Positions 32,488 to 40,935 of a stretch of DNA of 64,000 nucleotides are shown piece by piece. Both the position numbers and the translations under genes were made by a program. The stretch is taken from NCBI RefSeq assembly GCF_000224005.2, contig NZ_CP007031.1:545501-609500 (forward strand), in the 5' to 3' direction. The stretch is from Marichromatium purpuratum 984 (lineage in GTDB: Bacteria > Pseudomonadota > Gammaproteobacteria > Chromatiales > Chromatiaceae). The number at the start of each line of letters is the position of its first letter. Position 1 is the stretch's first letter. Under the pieces are notes generated by a model. It saw nothing but the letters and a program-made list of their open reading frames with translations, had not been told where the DNA came from and made no database searches.

Positions 32488-33518
32488 GTCGTCGCGCCAG
32501 TCCCTCGCTGATCGGCGCCTTCGTGCTCGGCGCATTGGCGCTGTTCGTGCTCTCGCTGATCCTGTTCGGTGGCGGGGCGCTGTTTCGTGAGCGGGTTGGC
32601 CTGCTGACCTATTTCCCCGGCTCGGTGCAGGGCTTGTCGGTCGGCGCCGAGGTGCAGTTCCAGGGGGTCGCGGTGGGCCAGGTGACCGCCATCGAGTTGG
32701 ACTTCTCGCCCGCCGACGGTGCGGTACGCATCCCGGTGCGCTATGAGGTCTGGCCCGAGCGGGTGCGGATCAGCCAGGGCGCCGAACCACGCGATGCGCG
32801 CGTGGTGCTGCGCGAGCTGGTGGCCCGGCGTGGGCTGCGCGCTCGGCTCGAGTCGCTGAGTTTCGTCACCGGTCAGTACGTGGTCGCGCTGAACCTGGAT
32901 CCGACGTTGGTCGGCGAGGCCCCCACGGTGCCTGTCGTCGAGGACGGGGGGGATGTGGTGGTGCCGGCGCTGCCGGCGATCCGCGACCAGCTCGGCGAGA
33001 TGCTGGGGAACCTGCGTCTGGACGAGCTGGTCGATGAGGCGAGCGCTGCCTTGCGCGGTCTCGGCACCTTGCTCGGCTCGGACGAGGCCGGCGCACTGAT
33101 GGGCAATCTCGACGCCACCCTGACCGGAATCCGCGCCCTGGCCGAGACCCTGGAGCGGCGGCTGCCGCCGCTTGTCGGACGGCTCGACCAGACCCTGGTC
33201 GCCTATGAGCGCCTGGCGCGGCGTATCGATGGTGAGGTGGTGCCGGTCGCCACCCGTATCGGTGAGACCAGCGCGGCCCTGACCCGGCTGGCCGAGACGC
33301 TCGAGGCCGAGGTCGGACCGCTCTCCGGTGCCGCGCGCAGCACCCTGGGGCAGGCCAGCCAGACGTTGCGCCATCTCGATGGACTGGTCGAGGATGGGCA
33401 TGGCACCCGCGTGCGACTCGACCGCGCGCTCGCCGAGCTGACGCGCTCGGTGCGTGCGCTGCGCGAGCTGGCCGACTATCTGGAGCGCCACCCCGAGGCA
33501 TTGCTCCGCGGCAAGTGA
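32484..33518 (+). CDS. mlaD: MCE domain (MlaD-like) periplasmic lipid-binding protein
   Basis: A 344-residue protein with one membrane anchor (about residues 8-32, LIGAFVLGALALFVLSLILF) and an MCE domain (about 45-120: GSVQGLSVGAEVQFQGVAVG). A long helical part follows (about 150-340), rich in Leu/Ala heptads, which in this family forms a tunnel or stalk across the periplasm. The usual MlaC shuttle and MlaA are not in the window. Confidence 0.9.
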   Translation: MSRRASPSLIGAFVLGALALFVLSLILFGGGALFRERVGLLTYFPGSVQGLSVGAEVQFQGVAVGQVTAIELDFSPADGAVRIPVRYEVWPERVRISQGAEPRDARVVLRELVARRGLRARLESLSFVTGQYVVALNLDPTLVGEAPTVPVVEDGGDVVVPALPAIRDQLGEMLGNLRLDELVDEASAALRGLGTLLGSDEAGALMGNLDATLTGIRALAETLERRLPPLVGRLDQTLVAYERLARRIDGEVVPVATRIGETSAALTRLAETLEAEVGPLSGAARSTLGQASQTLRHLDGLVEDGHGTRVRLDRALAELTRSVRALRELADYLERHPEALLRGK

Positions 33519-33522
33519 GTGC

Positions 33523-33654
33523 TCAGTCCGGTGACACGGGCGTGGTGACGGTCTGCGCCTGGATGTCCTGGGTCTGGGGTGACTGGGGTGCGAGTGTGGT
33601 CTGGACCCCGCCGAAGAGGACAGCGGCGAGTGCCAGGGCTCCGAGAATACCCAT
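33523..33654 (-). CDS. Small membrane or secreted peptide, 43 residues
   Basis: On the minus strand an open frame of 43 codons starts at an ATG (33654) preceded by a strong AGGAG at 7 bases. The protein begins MGILGALALAAVLFGGVQTT, one hydrophobic helix or signal sequence of 17 residues, then a polar Gln/Thr/Pro-rich tail (APQSPQTQDIQAQTVTTPV). The stop lies 4 bases beyond the end of the convergent MCE gene. The Shine-Dalgarno site, helix and polar tail argue for a real gene. No function can be given; a plus-strand frame over the same bases has no such start signal. Confidence 0.6.
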   Translation of the reverse strand: MGILGALALAAVLFGGVQTTLAPQSPQTQDIQAQTVTTPVSPD

Positions 33655-33777
33655 GTTACGGCTCCTGGGTTGGTGGTGGATCGAATCGAAGAATCTCACC
33701 GTCCCTGGCGCGGATCGGTCGAATCAATAATATAAGAGAAATCTAATATTTTGAACCCGTCTCGATGGAGGCTTGCC

Positions 33778-34284
33778 ATGACCGATTCCGGGAGTACCAG
33801 GGATGGACGCCGGCGCGCCCGCCCGATCCTGATCTGGACGATCGTCGCGGTGCTGGTTGCGCTGCCGGCCGCCTGGCTGGGAGTGCGTGGATTGCTGAGT
33901 GGCGTCGGTGCGAATGCGCGCTGGGCCGATCCCGATCCGCGCTGCGATATCGCCAGCCGTGACTGCACGCTGGTCCTTCCCGGTGGTGGCGAGGTGCGAC
34001 TGGCGGTGGCGCCACGCGACCCGATCCCGCTGGTCACACCGCTGCGTCTACAAGTCGTCGTCACCGGGCGTCAGGTCGAGAGCGTCGCGGTCGATTTCAT
34101 TGGTGTCGACATGGAGATGGGCTATAACCGCGCGCGCCTCGCCCCGCTCGGTGCAGCGCGTTTCGCCGGCGAGACTATGCTCCCGGTCTGCGCGCGCACC
34201 CTGATGCGCTGGGAGGCGCGGGTGCTGCTCGAGACCCCGGACGGCCTGCTGGTCGCCCCCTTCCGTTTCGAGACCCGGCGTTAG
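33778..34284 (+). CDS. Conserved hypothetical membrane-anchored periplasmic protein
   Basis: A 168-residue protein with one helix at about residues 19-41 (ILIWTIVAVLVALPAAWLGV) after a basic N-terminus, so the rest faces the periplasm. The globular part has two cysteines (CDIASRDCTL) and a third in LPVCART, followed by a beta-rich pattern (GVDMEMGYNRARLAPLG) that recalls small proteins found near Sco-type or heme-copper oxidase genes, but I do not recognise the family. GGAGG lies 7-8 bases before the ATG at 33778. The first heptamer arm of the second repeat element starts right after the stop. Confidence 0.6.
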   Translation: MTDSGSTRDGRRRARPILIWTIVAVLVALPAAWLGVRGLLSGVGANARWADPDPRCDIASRDCTLVLPGGGEVRLAVAPRDPIPLVTPLRLQVVVTGRQVESVAVDFIGVDMEMGYNRARLAPLGAARFAGETMLPVCARTLMRWEARVLLETPDGLLVAPFRFETRR

Positions 34285-34286
34285 CT

Positions 34287-34570
34287 TTTAGCCGCCAGCC
34301 GCCAGCCGCCAGCCGCCAGCCGCCAGCCGCCAGCATGGATTGAACCGCGAAGGCACGAAGGGCGCGAAGAAAGCGACCAGCCTTCAGCAAACAGCCTCCA
34401 GTGTCGGTTTGCAGTCAACCTTGAAGGGACGAGACAAGCCCGTCCCCTCTCGCTGGCGGCTAGTCGCTGGCAACTTGAACCTCTTCGCGTTCTTTGCGGC
34501 TTGGCGGTTCAATCCCCTGGTCGCTGGTCGCTGGTCGCTGGTCGCTGGTCGCTGGTCGCTGGTCGCTGCA
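34287..34570. repeat. Heptanucleotide inverted-repeat element 2
   Basis: Left: 6-7 copies of CAGCCGC (34290-34334) then GATTGAACCGCGAAGGCACG and AAGGGCGCGAAG (34338-34369). Right: CTTCGCGTTCTTTGCGGC and TTGGCGGTTCAATC (34482-34515), then about 7 copies of GGTCGCT (34519-34568). The two single-copy arms are inverted copies of one another and the heptamer arrays lie outside them. The inner 110 bases hold more diverged heptamers and a GGGACGAGACAAGCCCGTCCC hairpin, cut here into its halves GGGACGAG and CCCGTCCC. Nothing codes for protein between 34285 and 34698. Confidence 0.88.
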
Positions 34571-34698
34571 AAAGGAAACGCCGCCCGACCCCGAGGGGTG
34601 CGAGCGGCGCAGGGAGAACTCGGGGGCCTGGTGGTGGCCAGGTCCGGCGCGCTCGGCCACGTCCCTGTGGCGGTCGACCGCGGGTGGTCAGATCGGAC

Positions 34699-34917
34699 TC
34701 AGTCGACCCATTCGTAGAGTTCGATCGCGACCGGGTCGCAGCTGCTGCATCCACTGCAGGGGGTGCCGCCGGGCAGCTTGCGCACCCGGCCCTTGCGTTC
34801 GAGCAGCTCGAGCATGCCGCGCAGCGCCTCGGGGTCGGTATCGAACCGGTAGGAGAGGTCGCGCAGCGCGGCGCGCCCCTGGCTGCGCAGATGACTGGTG
34901 AGATCGGACATGATCAT
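34699..34917 (-). CDS. feoC: FeoC-like protein
   Basis: A 72-residue winged-helix protein (about 1-55: LTSHLRSQGRAALRDLSYRF, ALRGMLELLERKGRVRKL) with a cysteine cluster PCSGCSSCDP that probably binds an Fe-S cluster. FeoC helps regulate or stabilise FeoB. I use the ATG at 34917 because GGAGG lies 7 bases upstream. It is the last gene of the feo unit, 18 bases after feoB. Confidence 0.88.
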   Translation of the reverse strand: MIMSDLTSHLRSQGRAALRDLSYRFDTDPEALRGMLELLERKGRVRKLPGGTPCSGCSSCDPVAIELYEWVD

Positions 34918-34935
34918 GGGTGTCCCTCCGTCGGT

Positions 34936-37269
34936 TCAGGCCGGGTCGCGCGCCGGGGTGGCGAGTGCCGGGTCACGTCGCGACCACCAACGCATCCCCA
35001 GCACGGTGGCGAGGAAAAGCGCGGTCATGATGCCGATCCAGATCGACGAGCTGACCGGGTCGCGGGCGAAGATGGCCGCCTGGTAGAAGATGGTCGCGCT
35101 CACATACCCCAGGCCGGTGGTCCAGAGCGCGGCGAACAGCGCCCAGCCGCCGCTGGTCTCGCGGGCGATGGCGCCGATGGCGGCCACACAGGGGAAGTAG
35201 AGCAGGATGAACAGCAGATAGGCGAAGGCCCCGGCGGCGCCGTCGAAACGCTCGTGCATAGCGCCGAAGGTGGCGCTGGTGACCTCCTGCTCGGCGGCGG
35301 CCAGTTCGGGGTCGCTGACCTCGCCGATGCCGACGCCGAGCGGGTCGGACCAGGTGCCGAGCGCATCGCCCAGCGCCGCCGGGATGGTGGCGAGCGCCTC
35401 GGTGAGACCGGCGCCGAGGTCGTAGGCGGCGGCCTCCTCGTCGGCCGCCTCGGGGTCGGCACCGAGCGCCGAGTAGGTGGCGTCCAGGGTGCCGACCACC
35501 GCTTCCTTGGCGAGCACGCCGGTGAAGATGCCGACGGTGGCCGGCCAGTTTTCGGCGTCGAGGCCCATCGGCGAGAAGGCCGGGGCGATGGTGCGACCGA
35601 TCTCGGCGAGCATCGACTGGTCGGTGTCCTCGTTGCCGACGCTGCCGTCGGTGCCGAGGCTGTTGAGCACGTTGATCACCAGCACCATCGGCACGATGAC
35701 CTTGCCGGCGCGGAACATGAAGCTGCTGGTGCGCTCCCAGGTGCGGCGCAGCACGCCGCCGAGGGTCGGCAGGTGATAGGGCGGTAGCTCCATCACGAAG
35801 GGCATCGCCTGGCCCTCGAGCAGGGTGCGCTTGAGCAGGAAGCCGGTGAGCACAGCGGCGAGGATGCCGATCAGATACAGCCCGAAGACGACGTTCTGAC
35901 CGCCGACCGGGAAGAAGGCGGCGGCGAACAGGGCATAGACCGGCAGCCGCGCGCCGCAGGACATGAAGGGCGCCATCAGCACGGTGAGGATACGGTCGCG
36001 CGGCTGCTCCAGGGTGCGCGCGGCCATGATCGCCGGCACGTTGCAGCCGAAGCCGACGAGCAGCGGCACGAAGGACTTGCCGGGCAGTCCGATCGAGCGC
36101 ATGAAGCGGTCCATGACGAAGGCCGCGCGGGCCATGTAGCCCGAGTCCTCGAGCACCGACATGAACAGATAGAGGAAGGCGATCACCGGGATGAAGGTGG
36201 CCACCACCTGGATGCCGCCGCCGATGCCGTCGGCCAGCCCGAGGATCGCCCACTCCGGGGTGCCGAGACCGGCGAGCAGGTGCGCCACGCCGTCGACGAA
36301 GAGGGTGCCGGCGGCGATGTCGAAGAAGTCGATGAAGGCCCCGCCGATGTTGATGGTGAACATGAACATCAGGTACATCACCGCGAGGAAGATCGGGATG
36401 CCCAGGGCGCGGTTGAGGATCACCCGGTCGATGCGGTCGGAGAGGCTGCGCGGCATCTCGCCGCTCTGTGTCAGCGAGGCCTGGGTGACGGCGTGGGCGA
36501 AGCCGTAGCGGGCATCGGCGATGAGGATGTCGATCTGTTCGGCATCCTCGCCGAGCAACGCGGCGACCTCGTGCGCGGGCACAATATCGCCGATCAACTC
36601 GCGGGCGAGGTCATCGCCTTCGAGCAGGCGGGTGGTCAACCAGCGCGCCGGATCGCCGTGCCTGCTGGCGACCGGTTCGATGCGCTCGTGCAGCTGCTCG
36701 ATCACGCGCTCGAGCGCCGGGGCGTAGTCGATCCGCGTCTGCGGGACCGGCGGGTGCTCGACGGCCTGTTGCAGCGCCGCGCGCAGGTCATTGAGTCCGT
36801 CGCCGGTGGTCGCCACGATCGGCACCACCGGGCAGCCGAGCCGTTCGGCCAGCGCAGCGGCGTCGACCCGCAGCCCGCGTTCGGCGGCGACGTCCATCAT
36901 GTTGAGCGCGACCACCATCGGTCGCTCCATCTCCAGCAGTTGGGTGGTGAGATAGAGGTTTCGCTCGAGGCTGGCGACATCGACGATGTTGAGGATCAGG
37001 TCGGCCTCGCGGGCGTGGACGAAGTCGCGGGCGATGCGCTCGTCGAGCGAGACGGCGCCCTCGGTGACGTCCAGCGAGTAGGTGCCGGGCAGATCGATGA
37101 GGGTGTAGTCGGCCTCGTCGAAGCGGAAGTGGCCGGTCTTGCGTTCGACCGTCACCCCGGGCCAGTTGCCGACGCGCTGACGCGAGCCGGTCAGCGCGTT
37201 GAACAGGGTGGTCTTGCCGCAGTTGGGGTTACCGATGACCCCGATGGTGTGGGTGAGTCGTGCCGTCAT
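34936..37269 (-). CDS. feoB: Ferrous iron transporter FeoB
   Basis: A 777-residue inner-membrane protein. The N-terminal G domain has GNPNCGKTTLFNAL (G1), DLPGTYSLDV (G3) and NMMDVA (G4); a helical regulatory part (about 170-270) is followed by two membrane Gate regions (LLVGFGCNVPAIMAARTLEQ, with the transport cysteine) and the cytosolic end. It imports Fe2+ at low oxygen. It overlaps the second feoA by 4 bases. Confidence 0.97.
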   Translation of the reverse strand: MTARLTHTIGVIGNPNCGKTTLFNALTGSRQRVGNWPGVTVERKTGHFRFDEADYTLIDLPGTYSLDVTEGAVSLDERIARDFVHAREADLILNIVDVASLERNLYLTTQLLEMERPMVVALNMMDVAAERGLRVDAAALAERLGCPVVPIVATTGDGLNDLRAALQQAVEHPPVPQTRIDYAPALERVIEQLHERIEPVASRHGDPARWLTTRLLEGDDLARELIGDIVPAHEVAALLGEDAEQIDILIADARYGFAHAVTQASLTQSGEMPRSLSDRIDRVILNRALGIPIFLAVMYLMFMFTINIGGAFIDFFDIAAGTLFVDGVAHLLAGLGTPEWAILGLADGIGGGIQVVATFIPVIAFLYLFMSVLEDSGYMARAAFVMDRFMRSIGLPGKSFVPLLVGFGCNVPAIMAARTLEQPRDRILTVLMAPFMSCGARLPVYALFAAAFFPVGGQNVVFGLYLIGILAAVLTGFLLKRTLLEGQAMPFVMELPPYHLPTLGGVLRRTWERTSSFMFRAGKVIVPMVLVINVLNSLGTDGSVGNEDTDQSMLAEIGRTIAPAFSPMGLDAENWPATVGIFTGVLAKEAVVGTLDATYSALGADPEAADEEAAAYDLGAGLTEALATIPAALGDALGTWSDPLGVGIGEVSDPELAAAEQEVTSATFGAMHERFDGAAGAFAYLLFILLYFPCVAAIGAIARETSGGWALFAALWTTGLGYVSATIFYQAAIFARDPVSSSIWIGIMTALFLATVLGMRWWSRRDPALATPARDPA

Positions 37270-37499
37270 GCCCGCTCGACCTCCAGGATGGCCGCCTCCT
37301 CGCGGCGCAGGGTCACGCGGGTGCCGCGCACTCGCACCTCCACGGGGTCGCCCATCGGCGCGACCCGGACTACCTCCAGGGCGGCCCCCGGGGTCAGGCC
37401 CATCGACAACAGCTTGCGGCGGTAAGCGTCGGCGCCCGGGCGATAGCCGCGGACGGCCCCGTGGTCTCCGACGACGAGGTCTTTCAGGGTCGTGTTCAT
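37266..37499 (-). CDS. feoA: FeoA domain protein (adjacent to feoB)
   Basis: A 77-residue SH3-like FeoA protein: MNTTLKDLVVGDHGAVRGY, RRKLLSMGLTPGAALEVVRVAPMGDPVEV. It binds FeoB and is needed for iron uptake. It shares four bases with feoB and follows the other feoA by 58 bases. Confidence 0.93.
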   Translation of the reverse strand: MNTTLKDLVVGDHGAVRGYRPGADAYRRKLLSMGLTPGAALEVVRVAPMGDPVEVRVRGTRVTLRREEAAILEVERA

Positions 37500-37557
37500 G
37501 ATGACGTCTTGAGCGGTTGCAGTGCAGTGGAGTGCGGGCGGCGTGAGGGACCGGGAT

Positions 37558-37839
37558 TCAGGCGATGGCGGCGTCGGTCACCAGGATCTTGGCGGCCATG
37601 CCGCCGCCGAGTGCGATGCGGGTCTCACCGCGGGCGACGATCAGTCCGCCGCCCTGGCGTTGGACGACACGCAGTTCGGCGCCCTGGTTGAGCCCGAGTT
37701 CGGTGAGCCGACGCACCAATTGGCGCCCGCCCAGTAGGGTGCAGACTCGTACCAGGGTGTTGTCGTCGGCCATGGTGAGCGGATAGGACGGGTGCGGGGA
37801 TTGTTGCTGAGCGGGGAGCGAAGTCGGTGCCGTGTGCAT
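37558..37839 (-). CDS. feoA: Second FeoA domain protein, first gene of the feo unit
   Basis: The conserved FeoA part is the last 71 residues (LVRVCTLLGGRQLVRRLTEL, LNQGAELRVVQRQGGGLIV, RIALGGGMAAKILV). The start is uncertain. The ATG at 37839 has GAGG at 10 bases and adds a 22-residue Pro/Ser leader; ATG at 37773 gives the usual length but no ribosome site; ATG at 37881 has GGAGG only 3 bases away and sits close to the Fur box. Two unlike feoA copies before one feoB occur in several anaerobes. Confidence 0.85.
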   Translation of the reverse strand: MHTAPTSLPAQQQSPHPSYPLTMADDNTLVRVCTLLGGRQLVRRLTELGLNQGAELRVVQRQGGGLIVARGETRIALGGGMAAKILVTDAAIA

Positions 37840-37898
37840 GTGGGTGCCGCCTCGTACGTCAATAGGAATGATTCGCAGCATATTCCTCCAGGTTTTTT

Positions 37899-37917
37899 AT
37901 TGCAAATCGTTCTCAAT
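37899..37917 (-). promoter_or_regulatory. Fur box before feoA
   Basis: On the minus strand ATTGAGAACGATTTGCAAT matches the Fur operator pattern well (compare AATGAGAATGATTTGCATT of pseudomonads). It lies some 20-60 bases before the possible feoA starts, as expected for an iron-repressed promoter. Confidence 0.75.
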
Positions 37918-37946
37918 GATGCCGCTCGACTGACCCCTCTCGTGGA

Positions 37947-38354
37947 TCAGCCGAGCAGTTGGGCGAGCGAGAAGCCGGCGGCGCCGACCAGGGTGCACAG
38001 CACCACGCCCCACAGGGTGTCGACCAGCACCAGGCGCAGCGGCCAGTCGGGCAGGGTGGCCATGTTGGTCAGCTCGTAGGTGATGTAGGTGAAGAAGCCG
38101 AAGCCGGCGGCCAGCAACAGGGTCTTGTCGAGCGAGCCCGCCTCCACGCCGGGGAGGATTGCCATCACCAGGATGCCGGCGACATAGATGAGATAGAAGG
38201 CGATGGCCGCCGGCCAGCGGGTGGTGTCGGCGAGCAGATGAGCGAGTTGGGCGCGGTAGAAGCGGCGGGCGATCACCCCCAGCCACAACAGATCGATGGC
38301 CATGAAGACCGTGAAGGTGAGCAGATAGAGCTTGACGACGAACCAGGGACCCAT
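37947..38354 (-). CDS. DUF2177 family membrane protein
   Basis: A 135-residue protein with four membrane helices: LTFTVFMAIDLLWLGV at the start, then AIAFYLIYVAGILVMAI, a third and VDTLWGVVLCTLVGAAGF near the end. DLLWLG and YxLIYxxG are the DUF2177 pattern; the function of the family is unknown. GGGAG precedes the ATG by 6 bases. It sits between the feo promoter region and an alpha/beta hydrolase gene, with a 70-base gap to the latter. Confidence 0.82.
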   Translation of the reverse strand: MGPWFVVKLYLLTFTVFMAIDLLWLGVIARRFYRAQLAHLLADTTRWPAAIAFYLIYVAGILVMAILPGVEAGSLDKTLLLAAGFGFFTYITYELTNMATLPDWPLRLVLVDTLWGVVLCTLVGAAGFSLAQLLG

Positions 38355-38424
38355 GACGCGCTCCCGGGGTGGTGGTTGGACCTTCGTCGCCGCCGGGAGG
38401 TGGCCCTCCCGGCATGGGCCTGGA

Positions 38425-39312
38425 TCAGTGTCCCGGCGGTGTCTGCAGGAAGTCGGTGAGGGTGGTGACGAAGGCCTGTGGCGACTCCTCGTGAGGCAAA
38501 TGGCCGCTGTCGGCAATGACTTCAAGCCGCGCGCCGGGGATGGCCGCGGCGATGCGCTCGCTCTCGGCGACCTTCACCGTCTGGTCGTAGGCGCCGGTGA
38601 GCACGAGTGTGGGCGGCGTGACCTCGGCGAGTCGGGGTTCGAGCCCGAGCTTGCGGGTGGCGAGGAACAGCTCCCAGAAGGCGCGCGGCCAGGGACCCTG
38701 CATCATGTCGGCGCGGAAGGCTGCGAGCACCTCGGGGGCGAGCCGCTCGGGGCGGTACCAGAAGGCGCGGATCGCCTTGTCGTAGAGCCGCGCGATCAGT
38801 CGGCCCATCAACCAGGAGAAGAAGGGCGTGAGGGCGCGCATCAGCGGCTTGACGAAACCGGGGATCTCGCTGGTGGCGTAACCGCTGAGGATCATTGCGT
38901 CGACCAGCACCAGCGCCTCGACCCGTTCGGGGTGTTCGAGCGCGGTCATCAGCGCCAGGGTGCCGCCGGTGGAGTTGCCCACCAGCACCGCGCGCTCGAA
39001 GCCGAGCGCCGGGATCAGCGCGGCGATCAGCGTGCTCTGGTCGTGGGCGCTGTAGCCGGGTTGGCCGTCGGCGCCGGGCAGCGGTTTGGAGCTGGCGCCG
39101 AAGGCGGGGCGGTCGAAGGCGACCACGGTGTAGCCGGCCTCGGCCAGCGGTGCCATCACCGCGCGCCAGGAGCGCAGGCTGAGGAAGCTGCCGTGCAGCA
39201 GCAACAGCAGCCGGGGGCCGTCGCCGAGACGGCGGTAGTGGAGACGGAAGCCGTTGCAGTCGATGAACCGGGCGGTGTCGGCGGCCGGGTCGGTGGGGGC
39301 GATTGGATCCAT
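38425..39312 (-). CDS. Alpha/beta hydrolase
   Basis: A 295-residue soluble hydrolase. The nucleophile elbow is LVGNSTGGTLAL (serine at about residue 114), the acid is in LTGAYDQTV and the catalytic histidine in DSGHLPHEE; the oxyanion HGSFLSLRSW lies near residue 40. A helical cap of about 90 residues (about 145-235) follows the elbow. The substrate is unknown. It occupies the place after ribF where many gammaproteobacteria have ileS. Confidence 0.85.
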   Translation of the reverse strand: MDPIAPTDPAADTARFIDCNGFRLHYRRLGDGPRLLLLLHGSFLSLRSWRAVMAPLAEAGYTVVAFDRPAFGASSKPLPGADGQPGYSAHDQSTLIAALIPALGFERAVLVGNSTGGTLALMTALEHPERVEALVLVDAMILSGYATSEIPGFVKPLMRALTPFFSWLMGRLIARLYDKAIRAFWYRPERLAPEVLAAFRADMMQGPWPRAFWELFLATRKLGLEPRLAEVTPPTLVLTGAYDQTVKVAESERIAAAIPGARLEVIADSGHLPHEESPQAFVTTLTDFLQTPPGH

Positions 39313-39366
39313 GACGATGATGCTCTCGCTCTCGAGGTTGCGGGCGGCGCCGTGGCCGCTCGGGGA

Positions 39367-40311
39367 TCAGGGGGCGGGCGTCGGGGCGCGGCCGAGATAG
39401 GCGCGCGCGGCGTCCGCGTCGAGCTGGATCTGGTGCTTGAGCGCCTCGAAGGAGGCGAAGCGCTGCTCGTCGCGCAGCTTGAGACAGAACTCGACCTCGA
39501 CCTGACGCCCGTAGATGTCGGCGGCGAAGTCGAACAGGTGGACCTCGAGCTGATGGGCACGACCGTCGACCGTGGGCCGGGTGCCGATGTTGGCGACCCC
39601 GGGGCGGGGCGCGGGGCCGAGCCCGTGCATCCGCACCGCGTAGACGCCGTGCAGCGGGCTGACCCGGCGGTGCAGGTCGATGTTGGCGGTGGGGAAGCCG
39701 ATGGTGCGTCCGCGCTTGTCGCCGTGACCGACCCGCCCGGCGATGCGATAGGGGCGCCCGAGCAGGTGCTCGGCCTGCTCGAGATCGCCGCGGGCGAGCG
39801 CTTCGCGCACCCGGGTGCTGCTGATGCGCTCCTCGGCGTGGGTCACGGTATGGAGGTTCTCCAGGCTGAAGCCGTGCGTCGCGCCCATACGCTGGAGCAG
39901 CGCGAAGTCGCCCGCGCGACCGTGACCGAAGCGGAAGTCGTCACCGACGAGCAGGTGACCGACCCCCAGCCCTTCGATCAGCAGCTCGTGCACGAAGCGT
40001 TCGGCGGGCATCGCCGCGAGCCTGGGGCCGAAGCCGAGCACCATCACCCGCTCGATGCCGCAGTGGGCGATCGCCGCGAGCTTCTCGCGCAGCCGGGTGA
40101 GCCGCGCCGGCGCGGTCTCCGGAGCGAAGCACTCGAGCGGCTGCGGCTCGAAGGTGATCACGGTCGCTGGCAGTCCGCGCGCGCGCCCCTGTTCGAGCAG
40201 ACGCTGGAAGATGCCGCGGTGTCCGAGATGGACGCCGTCGAAGTTGCCGATGGTGGCGACACAGCCCCGGTCGCCGGGACGCAGGTTGTGAAGACCGCGG
40301 ATAAGCCTCAT
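39367..40311 (-). CDS. ribF: Bifunctional riboflavin kinase / FAD synthetase
   Basis: A 314-residue enzyme that makes FMN and FAD. The N-terminal adenylyltransferase has IGNFDGVHLGHRG (about residues 21-33), FEPQPLE and the ISSTRVREAL signature; the C-terminal flavokinase has KRGRTIGFPTANI (about 200) and the catalytic Glu in QLEVHLFDF. I use the ATG at 40311; the open frame runs on upstream only through the heptamer repeats. ileS and lspA, the common next genes, do not follow. Confidence 0.96.
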   Translation of the reverse strand: MRLIRGLHNLRPGDRGCVATIGNFDGVHLGHRGIFQRLLEQGRARGLPATVITFEPQPLECFAPETAPARLTRLREKLAAIAHCGIERVMVLGFGPRLAAMPAERFVHELLIEGLGVGHLLVGDDFRFGHGRAGDFALLQRMGATHGFSLENLHTVTHAEERISSTRVREALARGDLEQAEHLLGRPYRIAGRVGHGDKRGRTIGFPTANIDLHRRVSPLHGVYAVRMHGLGPAPRPGVANIGTRPTVDGRAHQLEVHLFDFAADIYGRQVEVEFCLKLRDEQRFASFEALKHQIQLDADAARAYLGRAPTPAP

Positions 40312-40386
40312 GGCAGCAGTGCAGGGAACAATGGGCAAAGGTGCTGAGTATACGCGTCGTGGGTCGACGATGGGGCGTGAGAGGCT

Positions 40387-40935
40387 CAGCCGCCAGCCGC
40401 CAGCCGCCAGCCGCCAGCCGCCAGCCGCCAGCCGCCAGCCGCCAGCCGCCAGCCGCCAGCCGCCAGCCGCCAGCCGCCCAGCCACCAGTCGCCGGCCGTC
40501 GGCCGCCAGCGAGGGATCGAACCACAAAGGCGCCAAGGACGCCAAGGGGGGGGGAGACGTAGGCTGGGGTGAGTGACCAAGCGAAGACCGCGCGCATCGA
40601 CATCCGGCCTGTCGATCATAGTCGCCAGTCGCCAGTCGCCAGTCGCCAGTCGCCAGTCGCCAGTCGCCAGTCGCCAGCTGCCAGCCACCAGTCGCTGGCC
40701 GCCAGCGAGGGATCGAACCACAAAGGCGCCAAGGACGCCAAGGGGGGGAGACGTAGGCTGGGGTGAGTGACCAAGCGAAGACCGCGCGCATCGACATCCG
40801 GCCTGTCGATCATAGCCGCCAGCGATCAGCCGCCAGCCGCCGGTGGGGAAGGGTGACCGCCATGGTCATCGATTGATCCTTCCTCTCCCTTCGCGTGCTT
40901 TGTGGCTTTGCGGTTCAATCCGCTGGCCGCTGGCG
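40387..40935. repeat. Heptanucleotide inverted-repeat element 3 with an internal 120-bp duplication
   Basis: About 13 copies of CAGCCGC (40387-40478) are followed by a unique part (40501-40621), then 8 copies of GTCGCCA (40621-40676), then the same unique part again (40697-40815), and the right arm CCCTTCGCGTGCTTTGTG and GCTTTGCGGTTCAATC (40889-40921) with CTGGCCGCTGG. The two unique copies are identical except for 9 against 7 bases in a G run. Each contains the left arm GATCGAACCACAAAGGCGCC, AAGGACGCCAAG. The 624 bases between ribF and murJ hold no gene. Confidence 0.88.

Noticed and set aside
33515-33730. Plus-strand 71-codon frame after the MCE gene
   Set aside because: No ribosome site and a Trp/Arg-rich, unlikely sequence; the minus-strand 43-codon frame is better supported.
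34501-35787. Open frame opposite feoB
   Set aside because: Antisense to a well-recognised gene; low-complexity Gly/Glu/Arg protein starting inside a repeat.
40312-40797. N-terminal extension of RibF
   Set aside because: Same reason: the upstream part is heptamer repeat; the conserved N-terminus begins at 40311.
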